Shown: piece after piece, positions 44,342 through 53,829 of the stretch
Layout of the letters: the number at the start of each line of letters is the position of its first letter
How positions within the stretch are numbered: the stretch's first letter is position 1
Source of the DNA: Chrysopilus asiliformis
Taxonomy: Eukaryota; Arthropoda; Insecta; Diptera; Rhagionidae
Length of the DNA: 64,000 bases
Direction of reading: 5' to 3'
Assembly (NCBI GenBank): GCA_964034945.1
Contig: OZ035963.1
Span: 33,635,644-33,699,643, forward strand
The notes under the pieces: model-generated
Told to the model about the DNA's origin: nothing
The model's input: only the letters and a program-made list of their open reading frames with translations
Database searches by the model: none
Program-made: the position numbers and the translations under genes

Positions 44342-45654
44342 AAAGCAAATGAAAGTCACAGATTTTTTTCCAAATAAATAATTACATGTCCAAAAAATAA
44401 AAAATTCTTTTAACATAAATAAAATATGTATATTTGTTCTTCAAATTAAAAAATACTGAAATATGTAGGTAGTTTTTGTCAGCTTAGTATAGTGAACCAT
44501 TTGATTTAGTGAATAGGCTTGGTTTTTTTGAGTTCACTATATCGCGACTGTACTGTACACGCAAATTCTTAAAATTTTACAAAATTTTGTAATTTTACAG
44601 AAAGTTTTTGTAAAAAATCACTATGTTGAAAATAGGAAATTTCACAAAAATTTTTACTGTGTAATATAATATAACAACATAAATTGCATGGATCATTGGA
44701 TCATTGCTTCTTCCAGTCTTTTTTGCAAGAGTTATGCGCCGTCAAGAGTTATCAACTCCTTAACTCGAGGAAATCGGTATGTTAGCTAACACAGAGTTAA
44801 CTAACGTCAGTTAACTCTTAAAATTTTTTATTAATAAGAATTTCGAGTTATCCACTGCGTAAACCATTGATAAAAATTAACTAACGTTTATTAATAAGGC
44901 TGTAAATAGTTTATTCGCTCTGGCTTGATGGAGCTATGTTGCCTTAACCTTATAATTCGCATAAGGTTTGTGGCATCGGAGTATAAATACTCGAATCGAG
45001 TTTTACTCCACCAAAATCCTGTAAGCCTGCGTGAAAACTGGTAAAGCAGGCTCTGATGACGGTGAGCCAGCTTCCATACCAGAAACAGGCTCCTGATAGG
45101 TTTTCAGGGCAGACATGTCCGACCTGTTAAGGGGAAAATTTGGATGTGAAAACATCCGCAAAAATAATATAATAATTTTGTTGTATTATTTTTGTTTTTG
45201 CAGACCCTATAAGCCGAGAAATTCTAATACAATTTTCGGTGTAATTTTAAACAAAAAATGTCGTAAAATTACACATTAAGACGTGGTTTTGCTACCAAAT
45301 AGGAGGAAAATTACAACAAAAATGTGGTAATTTTAAACACCCATGGTAGTTATTACACTATTTTCGGTTTAATTTTAAACAAAAAATGTCGTAAAATTAC
45401 ACCAGTATTGTACTTTTACTTCTTATTTAGTTTAAAGTTTCCCCGTAAAAGTGGCTTTTGTACGCCACAAAATGAGTAAAAATGCATAGCTTTTAAGCCA
45501 TTATGACTCGGTTTAATTTTAGTACTATTATAGTAGGAAAATGGTTTCCTACTATTTTAGTGGTAAAATTACAATAAAATTTTCTAGAATGTATGACAAA
45601 AGTTCAAAACAGTAAAATTTTCTACACTTTTGCTTTTTACTAGAACTGGATATC

Positions 45655-46060
45655 TCAAATCTGTATTGGGATATACCGTTATTTATAAAAAATCAGTTTT
45701 TTGCAATTCTCTCGAAAACTTGGATTTTAATAATATATGGAAGAGATTTTGTAAAATAAAAATTCATATTTTTATATTAACTAATACACCCATGCCTCGA
45801 TATACGGCCCCTCGTTTAACGGCCTTCCGCTTTTTGAATTGCGTCTCAGTTTTGAAATACGTTGCACGTTGAATCGATAAACGGTCAAAAATCGGACAAT
45901 ATCACATTGAAATGCACTGCGATCAATAAATGTAATACTTTCCTAAAAGAATGTTCCGGTGTTTCGATATACGGCCTAAATTTTTGGAACCAATCTCGGC
46001 CGTATATCGAGGTATGGGTGTATTTTATTCATCAGGTTATAGTATAAAACGCACTTTTTG
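45655..46060 (+). repeat. Dispersed repeat D, copy 3, split by a MITE
   Basis: GAGATTTTGTAAAATAAAAA, then TTCATATTTTTATATTAACT precedes the MITE. TATTTTATTCATCAGGTTAT, then AGTATAAAACGCAC follows it. Joined across the insertion these equal the 29.2-kb copy. Confidence 0.65.
45787..46020. mobile_element. 234-bp MITE with TA duplication (pogo-like)
   Basis: CACCCATGCCTCGATATACG continuing to GCC at the left and its close complement at the right, with TA on both sides (45785-45786, 46021-46022). CGATATACGGCC occurs again inside near 45965. CG-containing repeats of this type are seen in pogo/Tigger MITEs, but the superfamily is not proven. Confidence 0.8.
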
Positions 46061-46064
46061 TATA

Positions 46065-47370
46065 AGAAAGTCATGTGATGTTCACATCAGCTATTTCTGA
46101 ATTTTGTTGATTTTGTATTTGTCAATAAATGTGGTTAAAATTGCTTTACATATGTTAATTTTTTTTCCATTCTGTTTAACACAATATTTATATATTATTT
46201 AACTTTCTATTGTTTAAAATCAAGTGTAACTCAAAAGATGAAGAAATAACTTATCATATTGCAGGAGGTTTATTACAAAATTTACTAATTCCATTATTTA
46301 TGATAGCTAATGTCTGTTTTCTACTACAATAAGTTTGGCTCAATTACCAGAAATTCATTAACGCCTACTAGCATCTGTCATCAAATGCTGTAAATGAACT
46401 TTTATAATATGTTCACTTTTTTGCATATTTGGCATTCAAAACTCACGCATGCCTATACTTAACAGATATTAGATATTAGGCACAGCATAAATCTTTCATC
46501 GACAAATTAAATCACGGATTGGTTCAGCTATCTGAGCACAAAATGTTTCGATCAAATTAAATTGCTTTCTTGATTTACGATTAACCAAAACTAAAAGTGG
46601 AATTTTTATATAAAATTTCGGTCGGCCTGGACCTCTTCAAAATAGTAATTTATTAACTTTCGTAGAATATTAACATTATAACGTGTGTAGAAGTTTTGAA
46701 TGCTTTGGTGATACAATAATTACTATGATTCTCCGGTAGCATATTTTAAAAACCGAATTTTTAATGCATGGATTATAATCAATAGATTCGTGTATTTAGT
46801 ATGGTCGTAAAACAACTATGGATGGTGGCTTCTGCTTTTTTAGTGTCTTAAAATGACTTTACCAGTTCGCCATTGAACAAGGTAAATGCTCGCATGCGGT
46901 CCAATCTTAAACAACAAATTTCTAATCCTGATTTAATGGTAAATCTTATCAAGCTTCTGGAATTTACCAAAAAACTGTATCTGATATTTGATAAAGCAAT
47001 AGATACTGATCGTATATAACAACTACGAACTATACAATACATGTACCCGTATTTTAATGTGTTTACCATAAAAACTTTTTATTGTGTGATATTGCATGTA
47101 CGAAAGGGAGGAATGGGTAAAGTGGCACATAATGAAAAAGTCTGGAAAAATCTTGTAGTAGGATAGTGCATTATTGTTACGTGTGAAATTTTTACTAAAC
47201 GGACACAATTAGGTTTTAATCGCTCATGGGAATTATCTGTCAATGTAATGTAGGGTTAAATTTTAAATTTGGGGTTAGAACATAAATTCGAATTTTCTTG
47301 TGCGTATATAAACATTTTCTAGAAATTAATGAAAATTTATTTCGGAATACTTTGTTCCTCTTAATTATAC
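46065..47370. other. Non-coding stretch, nothing recognised
   Basis: Short chance frames only (for example the minus-strand 73-codon frame at 46848-47069). No inverted repeats or motif clusters were found. Confidence 0.4.
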
Positions 47371-47374
47371 TCTA

Positions 47375-48092
47375 CATGATATGTCATATAGGAGTATATT
47401 AGATTTAGTATACCGTCTGTAACGCATCCAGCCAATCATCGGACACAAAACCTACACCAGACAAAAGATTTTGATTTCCGCATGTCCGTCCGTCTGTCCG
47501 TCCGTCTGTTCGTCCGTCTGTCCGTCCGTCTGTCCGTCCGTCTGTCCGTCCATCTGTACGTAAACACCATAACTTTCGAAAGGATTGATCTAGAGACTTG
47601 CAATTTTATATAGTTACGTTTCTTGTAAATGGCTAGCTAGACTAACTTCTTAAACGGCCAAAATTCAACCATTCCTTCCTTCCTCCTTTCCCATACAAAC
47701 GAAACAGTTTTTTGTAATTTTCTCGAAAACGGTGAGTCATAAAAGTTATAAACGGAATTTATTTATAATAGGATTTTACATAACTCATTATGTGAGTTCC
47801 ACTGCTTCCCCCTCTCCCATACAAAGGAATACTTTTTTTCTGTTTTCTCGAACGTGTCGAAAAATTTATAATCGTATCGGAAAATTTATAAAGATGAAAT
47901 GTATTTAGAATGTGATTTTACATAACTTATTTACGCATCAAAATCCAGTTGAACCACCCCTCCCCCTCCTTCAAACAAATTGAATACTTTTTTTCTATTT
48001 ACTCGAAAACGGTGAGTCGTATTGAAAAATTTATAAAGGTAAAATCTTCCATACATCAAAAAGTAATCGGACCACTCCTTTCCTCCTCTCCT
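47375..48092 (+). mobile_element. GTCY-repeat element, type B, copy 1
   Basis: Head GATATGTCATATAGGAGTAT, then TAGTATACCGTCTGTAACGC, ATCGGACACAAAACC, GATTTCCGCATGTCCGTCCG, (GTCY)n at 47482-47560 and GATCTAGAGACTTGCAATTT. At least three tandem monomers of about 130-150 bp follow. Each starts with a CCTCC/CCCTCTCCCATACAAA block and includes TTTTCTCGAAAACGGTGAGT and TTATAAA-GG-AATT words. Type A copies have one such monomer. The right end passes directly into a 14-bp tandem array. Confidence 0.75.
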
Positions 48093-48228
48093 AAATAAAC
48101 ATTTTTAAATAAACATTTTTAAATAAACATTTTTAAATAAACATTTTTAAATAAACATTTTTAAATAAACATTTTTAAATAAACATTTTTAAATAAACAT
48201 TTTTAAATAAACATTTTTAAATAAACAT
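48093..48228. repeat. 14-bp tandem repeat, almost ten copies
   Basis: The unit AAATAAACATTTTT is repeated without a visible mismatch until the last copy. It starts right after the type B monomer word CCTCTCCT and ends at the palindromic element at 48230. Confidence 0.95.
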
Positions 48229-48229
48229 A

Positions 48230-48453
48230 TTGGGCCTTACCAATGAGCTGTAACTAATTTACTAACAACTTTTGGCATGTGCGAAATGGACTAATTGCTT
48301 GCTAATTTCGGTTCAAATTTTAGTTTTTATTGGAGAGTTTCCAATTCGCTGTGATAAATGAATGAAAGCGTACTAAAATTAGCACGCAATTAGACCGTTT
48401 CGCACACGTCTTATGTTGTTACTAAGTTAGTAATAGCTCATTGGTAAGGGCCA
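48230..48453. mobile_element. 224-bp palindromic MITE
   Basis: TGGGCCTTACCAATGAGCTG at the left and the complement of the right end (TGGCCCTTACCAATGAGCTA) begin arms of about 90 bp. They remain similar through ACTAACAAC, GTGCGAAA-GG-CTAATTGC and GTGCTAATTT. The centre is a short AT-rich spacer. It separates a forward and a reverse type B GTCY element. Confidence 0.8.
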
Positions 48454-48694
48454 TTGTCTGTAATCATATTTGACGATTAGAAATGAATAACTCATGAAGC
48501 CTGTTTGAATTTCGTGAAACATTATCTGTGTACTTTTTTTTAATTTAGTCCTGTTATTTACTAGAAAAAGGACTGCAAAAAATTTCAAGTCTCTAGCTCA
48601 ATCCTTCTGAAATTGATTGCGTTCATGGACGGACGGATGAAAAAAAAGACGGACAGACGGACATGCGGAAATCAAAATCTTTTGTCATCCCTAA

Positions 48695-49880
48695 AGCAGG
48701 GTTTAGACGAAGCAAGTAACTCGCTGCAAGTAGACGTAAATACACGCGATTTGAGCTAGTGTGCGACGCTCGCATATGTGTGAGAATACTCGCTTCTCTC
48801 TCAAAAATAATAGAAAGCCATTCTATTTTTCTAGCAAGTAAAAACCAATACAACAACATGGAACCGTGTACAAATGAGGTGGTTTTATGTGTGTGTGTTT
48901 TAATTCATTTCGTTTGCTGTTTTCGCCGGGGAAAGTTGTCATTTTTTGTGAGGTTAGTCAAACAAACTTTTCCGAATTCATTCTCAGATGATTTTTATAA
49001 GCTGCAGCGTCTTCTTTCCTGAGTTCCGATATAAGAGTCGCTGAAGCGCCTAGGGTTTCCCGTATGGCGATCCACTTACGTACCCAAATACGTTTTTTCT
49101 TTTCCACACTTTTTAGTTTAATAGCGTTCAACAGCAGAATATATGCACTTAGAATTTTCTTTATTTTCCTGTTTTTAGCTGAACGCATTTTTAATTGTCT
49201 TTAAAATCGCGTTGTATATTTTTTTTTGTCTATATTAACGAAACACCTAATACACTTCTTCACAGTAAACCAAACAAAGATATCTTTGCTCAGAAAATTT
49301 TAGGTTATGTTTTGTTCAGCTGTCATTCTACTTGCAACGAGTTACTTGCATCGTGTAAACGAAGCAAACTACTTGCCTCTCTTTACTTGCTTAAAGCAGG
49401 GTTTATACACAGCGAGTAACTCGCTGCAAGTAAAGAGAGGCAAGTAGTTTGCTTCGTTTACACGTTGCAAGTAAATCGTTGCAAGTAGAATGACAGCCGA
49501 AGGAAAACATAACCTAAAATTTTCTGAGAAAAAATATCACGACTCTTTTTTGTGGAAAAATTTGCGGATTTCGACCTAAAACTGTTTGTTGCCGACGAGT
49601 TTTTTATGACCGTGTCGTTTTTTCCTTAAAATCTTACGACGTTTTCTGGCAAAGCAGCAAATATAAAATGAACCGAAACACACACACATAAAACCACCTC
49701 ATTTGTACGCGGTTCCATGTTCTTGTATTGGTTTTACTCGCTTCAAAAATAGAATGGCTTTCTATTATTTTCGAGAGAGCAGCAAGTATTCTTACACATC
49801 TGCGAGCGTCGCACACTAGCTCAAATCGCGTGTATTTACGTCTACTTGCAGCGAGTTACTTGCTTCGTCTAAACCCTGCT
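48695..49880. mobile_element. 1186-bp foldback element with TAA duplication (PIF/Harbinger-like)
   Basis: Ends AGCAGGGTTTAGACGAAGCA and its exact complement are bordered by TAA on both sides (48692-48694, 49881-49883), a TWA-type duplication. Inverted similarity extends about 230 bp inward (48695-48930 against 49655-49880). A second palindrome surrounds 49290-49530. A further internal tip (TAA then AGCAGGGTTTATAC) begins at 49398, so 49398-49880 is by itself a complete 483-bp copy. The left half is longer by roughly 235 bp of unique sequence. No transposase; two copies probably fused head to tail or nested. Confidence 0.75.
49398..49880. mobile_element. 483-bp Harbinger-like MITE forming the right half of the foldback
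   Basis: Starts AGCAGGGTTTATACACAGCG and ends GCTTCGTCTAAACCCTGCT. TAA is on both sides (49395-49397 and 49881-49883). CGAGTAACTCGCTGCAAGTA near each end gives long subterminal inverted repeats. Confidence 0.65.
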
Positions 49881-50019
49881 TAACACCCTGGTGTAGTTCA
49901 TTCTTGTATCTGAGGATTGGCTCGATATTACAGATACAAATTTAATATACATTTTTTATGATTTTCATATAGTCTGTACAAATGAGTCTCTTCTCCTCTA
50001 TTAGTAGAAGTCATGAGTA

Positions 50020-50740
50020 TAGCAACTTCTAGGTGTTAGTGAAATTCAAAAGAAGAAAAAAAAAACATTAACACAAACGACTTTGGGTTCGATGAAAAGC
50101 GCGTTAAATTTTTGCATAATTTTGTGATAAATTATAAAAATTAAATTACAATAACTGAGAAAGACAAAAAAAATCAGAACTATAACTATAAAAAAAATTA
50201 ATAACTTTACTGCTGCCCCCCGTTCTAATGTCTGCCATACTACGTTAAACATTTCAACTTTTGACCTTGTAATCATAATCATATTCATATTCCATGTCTT
50301 TATCGAAAAATTAGTTTATGTACCGGTATCGAAAAAATTGCCAATTTCTTATAGCCAAACAGTTTAATGCTTAAAAAAATTCGATATGAAGGCGCCATTT
50401 TTATTGAACATAAGAAAATCTACAACTAACCAAAGGCAATCGTAAAATACCCTACATGATGTGGATTAAATACAACTTACTCGATTTAATTAATCAATTC
50501 GGGGTTTTTGACAGTTTTTGTGGATATCTCTAAAAAGTTCTGTGGAAGCCGAAGATGAAAACCGATCTGATTTTGTCAATATTTCCAAATTCTAGTTTCC
50601 GTCCGCTGGTTAGTTTTACAAACGGTTTGGTAGACTTTGAATACAAAATATAATTTCTTAGATAATCAAAAAGTTGACTGAAAATCATGTAGGGTATAAA
50701 AATATTGAAATTTCCGGAAAACCGCAATTCCTACTACGTG
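50020..50740. other. Non-coding stretch, nothing recognised
   Basis: AT-rich with chance frames (50046-50288 and 50530-50727, minus strand). No repeat found. Confidence 0.4.
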
Positions 50741-50744
50741 CTGT

Positions 50745-50998
50745 CATTTTTTTAAATTGTCAATGTTTTTTTTTATGTTTTAGTAAAATCTAATAATTCA
50801 TCATGGAAAGATTTACACCGCAACAAAGTTACCAAATCGTGGAATATTGTCTCCGAAATTAGTGTTCAGTTACACAAACTTATCGAGCACTGCGTCAATT
50901 TTATGGACCGAAAAATCCCCCATCAGAGTGTGCTATTCGTCGTATTATGGATAGATTTCGTACTAATTTAACGCTACATAAGGAAACGTTGCTATAAA
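50745..50998 (+). pseudogene. Rosa-type mariner, N-terminal transposase fragment
   Basis: The frame from ATG at about 50802 reads MERFTPQQSYQIVEYCLRN, then a stop (TAG), then CSVTQTYRALRQFYGPKNPP and IMDRFRTNLTLHKE. This is the first helix-turn-helix of a rosa transposase. The stop is the same TAG at the same codon as in the 14.6-kb copy. It is cut off near 50998 where element J begins. Confidence 0.75.
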
Positions 50999-52185
50999 AT
51001 ATGGAAAGCGATTATAGGATTTGTTACACCATTTTGTAGCAAAGGCTTCCATAAATATTGGAACAAGTCCTAGTTTTCGTGGAATCATTACTATATGTAT
51101 TATATAGGGCTGAGAGAAGAATATTCCAAGAAAAGTAGCACCCGTTCTTAGTTTTTAATAGGGACATTCCTATACTGATGGGGAAACAATGCTGTATTAT
51201 GGAATGGAATCGTTCCCATTATTTTTAGAAGTGACTCCAATATTATGTAAGACTCAGTCTTACAAAAACATTGGAACGAATCCTAAATGTGAGCGAACTC
51301 TTTCCTATGCAAATAGCGAATATCAAGCCAGTTTTGTTTCTTCGATTATAATTCACATGTGGTTTGCATTATCGTCGTAAAAAGCTATTTTTTCGAATTT
51401 AACTTTTGCCGATCAGCTCGCCGACAAAACTTCATGATTGAATCAAAATTATATGTAGCTCACCGTTTCATTGTCAAAATCAAATGAAAAGCAAATGACA
51501 TTTAGAACAACAAAGTGTGTGGAATTTTATATGGTGGACAACTTTATGGCCGTAATCAGTCGCCGTAAATGTCGTGTTGGGATAACTGTATTCCAGCCTT
51601 TACACTTGTGTCGGATAAATTTTTTAATTACAGCACATTTTATTACACGAACTGTTTGATATCTTGAATATTTTTAAACCCCTTGAACTTCCTTTTCTCG
51701 TATATTCGATAACTCGAACTTTTGTCAGTCCTTTTTAAATTTTACAGAATCCAATAGAAAAAGTATTCAATCCTATTCGGATAGGACTTGGTATTATAAT
51801 TATAGCAACGAATCCTATTTCAAATGAGAATGTCTCGTATATATGTATAGGAGAGAGTCCAATAATCAATGAAGACGTTACAACGTTTTTTAGGGTTCAT
51901 TACTTTCATTTTAGGATTGAGTTCCTTACAAAAGGGAATGTTCCCCAATTTTTTGTCGTAACATGTCTAACATATATAGTAATCCCACCCAGAATATTGA
52001 GAATGATTACACAAAAAAAGAATACGCCATTTTTTTTGTTGGAACGTGTCCTAAAAAAATTGGGAACTGTTATAATTTTTTTATAGGAATGACTCCCATA
52101 TTTGGTCACTATGCAGTTTTTTCCCATAAATATGGGACTGGAGCATGCAATTTTGGTGGAACGGTTCCGATATGCTTTGTGCCGT
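50999..52185 (-). mobile_element. Element J, copy 2 (reverse)
   Basis: Matches the J core at 35350-39096 in reverse without the two nested transposons. Landmarks are TTACACCATTTTGTAGCAAA (39050 region), AGTAGCACCCGTTCTTA (38945), AGTGACTCCAATATTATGTA (38340), TCCTATTCGGATAGGACTTG (37045), and TGCATGCTCC/CCAAAATTGC near 52145. The expected site of the D,D37E insertion reads GGAACGGTTCCGATATG here, uninterrupted. Several internal segments are shorter than in copy 1. Confidence 0.7.
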
Positions 52186-52231
52186 GTGTGCAATAAAATC
52201 TTTGGTCCTTTTTTTATGTTTTTATATTGTA

Positions 52232-53145
52232 AAGGGTGTTTTTTTTAGACGTGTGGGTTTCAAGAAGAAATAAAACGCATATAATTTAATGTTATGGCCA
52301 AGAGTTTAGCTTTATTATAAAGATAAGGGTTTGCCATTATGTATTAAAAATGATTTCGGGCAAGTGGCCGCCGCGGCTGGCTCGAATAAATTCCAGCCGA
52401 GAGGCCCAATTTTCGACCACTTTTTGCAGCAATTGGGGCCATATGTCAGCAATAACGCGCCGAATATTCTCTTCCAAGGCGTCAATCGTCTCGAGCTTAT
52501 CTGCGTAGACAAGCGACTTCACATAACCCCACAAAAAATAGTCCAGCGGTGTTAAATCGCACGATCTTGGAGGCCGCGCCACAGGCTCACTACGCGAGAT
52601 AATGCGCTCACCAAAAGTTTCCTTCAATAAATTGATTGTTTCGTTGGCTGTATGGCATGTAGCGCCGTCTTGTTGGAACCGTCGTCCACATCAACATCCT
52701 CCAATTCAGGCACGAAAAAGTCATTAATCATGGCTCTATAGCGTTCCCCATTGACTGTAACATTATGGCCGGCTTCATTTTTGAAGAAATATGGACCAAT
52801 GATTCCCTCTGCCTATAGAGCACACCAAACAGTGACTTTTTGAGGATGTAACGGCGTCTGAAGAATGGCTTGTGGATTACCATCACTCCAAATGCGACAA
52901 TTTTGCTTATTGACGTACCCATTCAACCAAAAGTGAGCTTCATCGCTGAACAAAATTTTCTTGTGAAAATCGGGATCGGTGGCCATCTCGTTTTGGGCCC
53001 ATTCACCGAACGTGCGACGCGCTTGATGGTCGTTTGACGAAATGGCAAACCAAACTGAGCATAAATCAAGTGACAACTGTCAAAAAGACCAACTCCGAAA
53101 AAAGTAGTGCCAGATTGAAAACCACACGTCTGAAAAAACACCCTT
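52232..53145 (-). mobile_element. Rosa (D,D41D) mariner, 914 bp
   Basis: TA flanks both ends (52230-52231, 53146-53147). Tips AAGGGTGTTTTTTTTAGACG and (complement of right) AAGGGTGTTTTTTCAGACGT continue TGTGGTTT. The transposase occupies almost the whole interior, minus strand. The N-terminal DNA-binding region is deleted. Confidence 0.85.
52337..53076 (-). pseudogene. Rosa transposase, frameshifted
   Basis: QARRTFGEWAQNEMATDPDF leads to the first catalytic D in KILFSDEAHFWLNGYVNKQN and then VTVWCAL before a stop near 52815. The frame resumes by way of VPELEDVDVDD to QDGATCHTANETIN and ISRSEPVARPPRSCDLTPLD. Both remaining aspartates are present with 41 residues between them. The C terminus reads YFLWGYVKSLVYADKLETID and ends RASRGGHLPEIIFNT. 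At least one stop and two frameshifts. Confidence 0.8.
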
Positions 53146-53263
53146 TACTATGTGGTTTTATAAATTACATCAATTATCTGAATTAAATAAAACATAAGTT
53201 GCTGTTGTTTATATATATAATTTGAAAAAAAAACTGTTTCGGAACCTTACCCTCCTTTTTGTA

Positions 53264-53826
53264 TCGGGTCTTTCAACAAGGACATAACAATTTTGTATTT
53301 AAATAAAACACAGAATAATTGAGATATCAGGCTGGAATTTATTCCAGTTGTAGTGGACATGTTACATTTAAGTATGAAATTCGATGTCGTTCATATGGCC
53401 ACCGCGAGCACGTTTGCACTGATTGATTCTTTGGAGCCAATTTTTCACCACTCTTCCACACATATCGGCCGGAACGTTGGCAATTTCGCGTTCGATATTG
53501 TTCCTGAGCTCCTCTAACGTTGTTGGCTTGTTGGCATAAACCAACGGCTTAACATAACCCCATAAAAAGAAATCCAACGGCGTTAAATCGCATGAGCGAG
53601 GAGGCCATTTGACCGGACCATTTCTCGAGATTACACGATTGCGACCACCGACTCAGAATTTCGGTAGTAAGTTTTAATAATTTCCAACCGTTGCTCGTTC
53701 GTGAACTTCACCGTGATAAAAATGTAAACCTTGACTGACGTTTTAGCATTGCCAGATCATAAAAAAAGTTTTAGGGTGCGTTTTTATTAAAATACAAAAT
53801 TGTTATGTCCTTGTTGAAAGACCCTT
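53264..53826 (-). mobile_element. 563-bp internally deleted rosa mariner
   Basis: TA on both sides (53262-53263, 53827-53828). Inverted tips GGGTCTTTCAACAAGGACAT continue AACAATTTTGTATT, identical for over 30 bp. The minus strand encodes only the C-terminal third of the transposase (VKWPPRSCDLTPLDFFLWGY, NKPTTLEELRNNIEREIANV, GRVVKNWLQRINQCKRARGG). The 29356-29772 fragment is its close relative. Confidence 0.85.
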
Positions 53827-53829
53827 TAC

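Larger units (their letters stand above)
43354..44555 (+). mobile_element. pogo/Tigger-type element, nested, itself carrying a GTCY element
   Basis: Ends CAGTACACTCGCGGTATAGT and (right, complement) CAGTACAGTCGCGATATAGT are flanked by TA on both sides (43352-43353, 44556-44557). AATAGTGAAC/TATAGTGAAC is repeated about five times at the left and two to three times at the right, as in Tigger termini. A transposase N terminus is present at 43627. The nested GTCY element makes up about half of it. Confidence 0.82.
41980..44661 (-). mobile_element. TIR element with TGTAAATTTACA subterminal repeats and a zinc-finger gene relic
   Basis: Tip CACAGTTAAAAATATTT at the left and CACAGTAAAAATTTTTG (complement) at the right lie next to TA (41978-41979, 44662-44663). 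The left 380 bp and the right flanks (43200-43350, 44560-44640) are packed with GTAAAATTAC/TGTAAATTTACA words on both strands, a dense subterminal motif array. The middle encodes, on the minus strand, a decayed two-zinc-finger protein. A pogo-type MITE is nested inside at 43354-44555; without it the element is about 1.48 kb. I know no named superfamily with this combination. Confidence 0.55.
41252..45628. mobile_element. Possible outermost TIR element of the 41-45 kb nest
   Basis: ACTGTAGAAAATGGATTTG at the left and the complement of the right end (AGTGTAGAAAATTTTACTG) are similar. Both flanks (41255-41480 and 45180-45630) are dense in GTAAAATTAC/GGTAATTTT words. The right flank has AATTTTAAACAAAAAATGTC then GTAAAATTACAC twice (45245, 45370). 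Ends are inferred from imperfect similarity, so this level is less certain than the ones inside it. Confidence 0.35.
48455..50015 (-). mobile_element. GTCY-repeat element, type B, copy 2 (reverse), split by a foldback element
   Basis: Segments 48455-48694 (AGTCTCTAGCTCAATCCTTC, GGACGGACGGATG, GACGGACATGCGGAAATCAA) and 49881-50015 (CACCCTGGTGTAGTTCATTC, TCTGAGGATTGGCTCGATAT) are the two halves of a reverse B element. They rejoin at TAA. The nested element at 48695-49880 accounts for the gap. The GTCY tract is about 35 bp. Confidence 0.7.

Noticed and set aside
45035..45110. Possible C/D-box snoRNA (TGATGA ... CTGA) or hairpin around AGCCTGC/GCAGGCT
   Set aside because: The terminal stem is poor and spacing was fitted by eye. 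Motifs this short are expected by chance.
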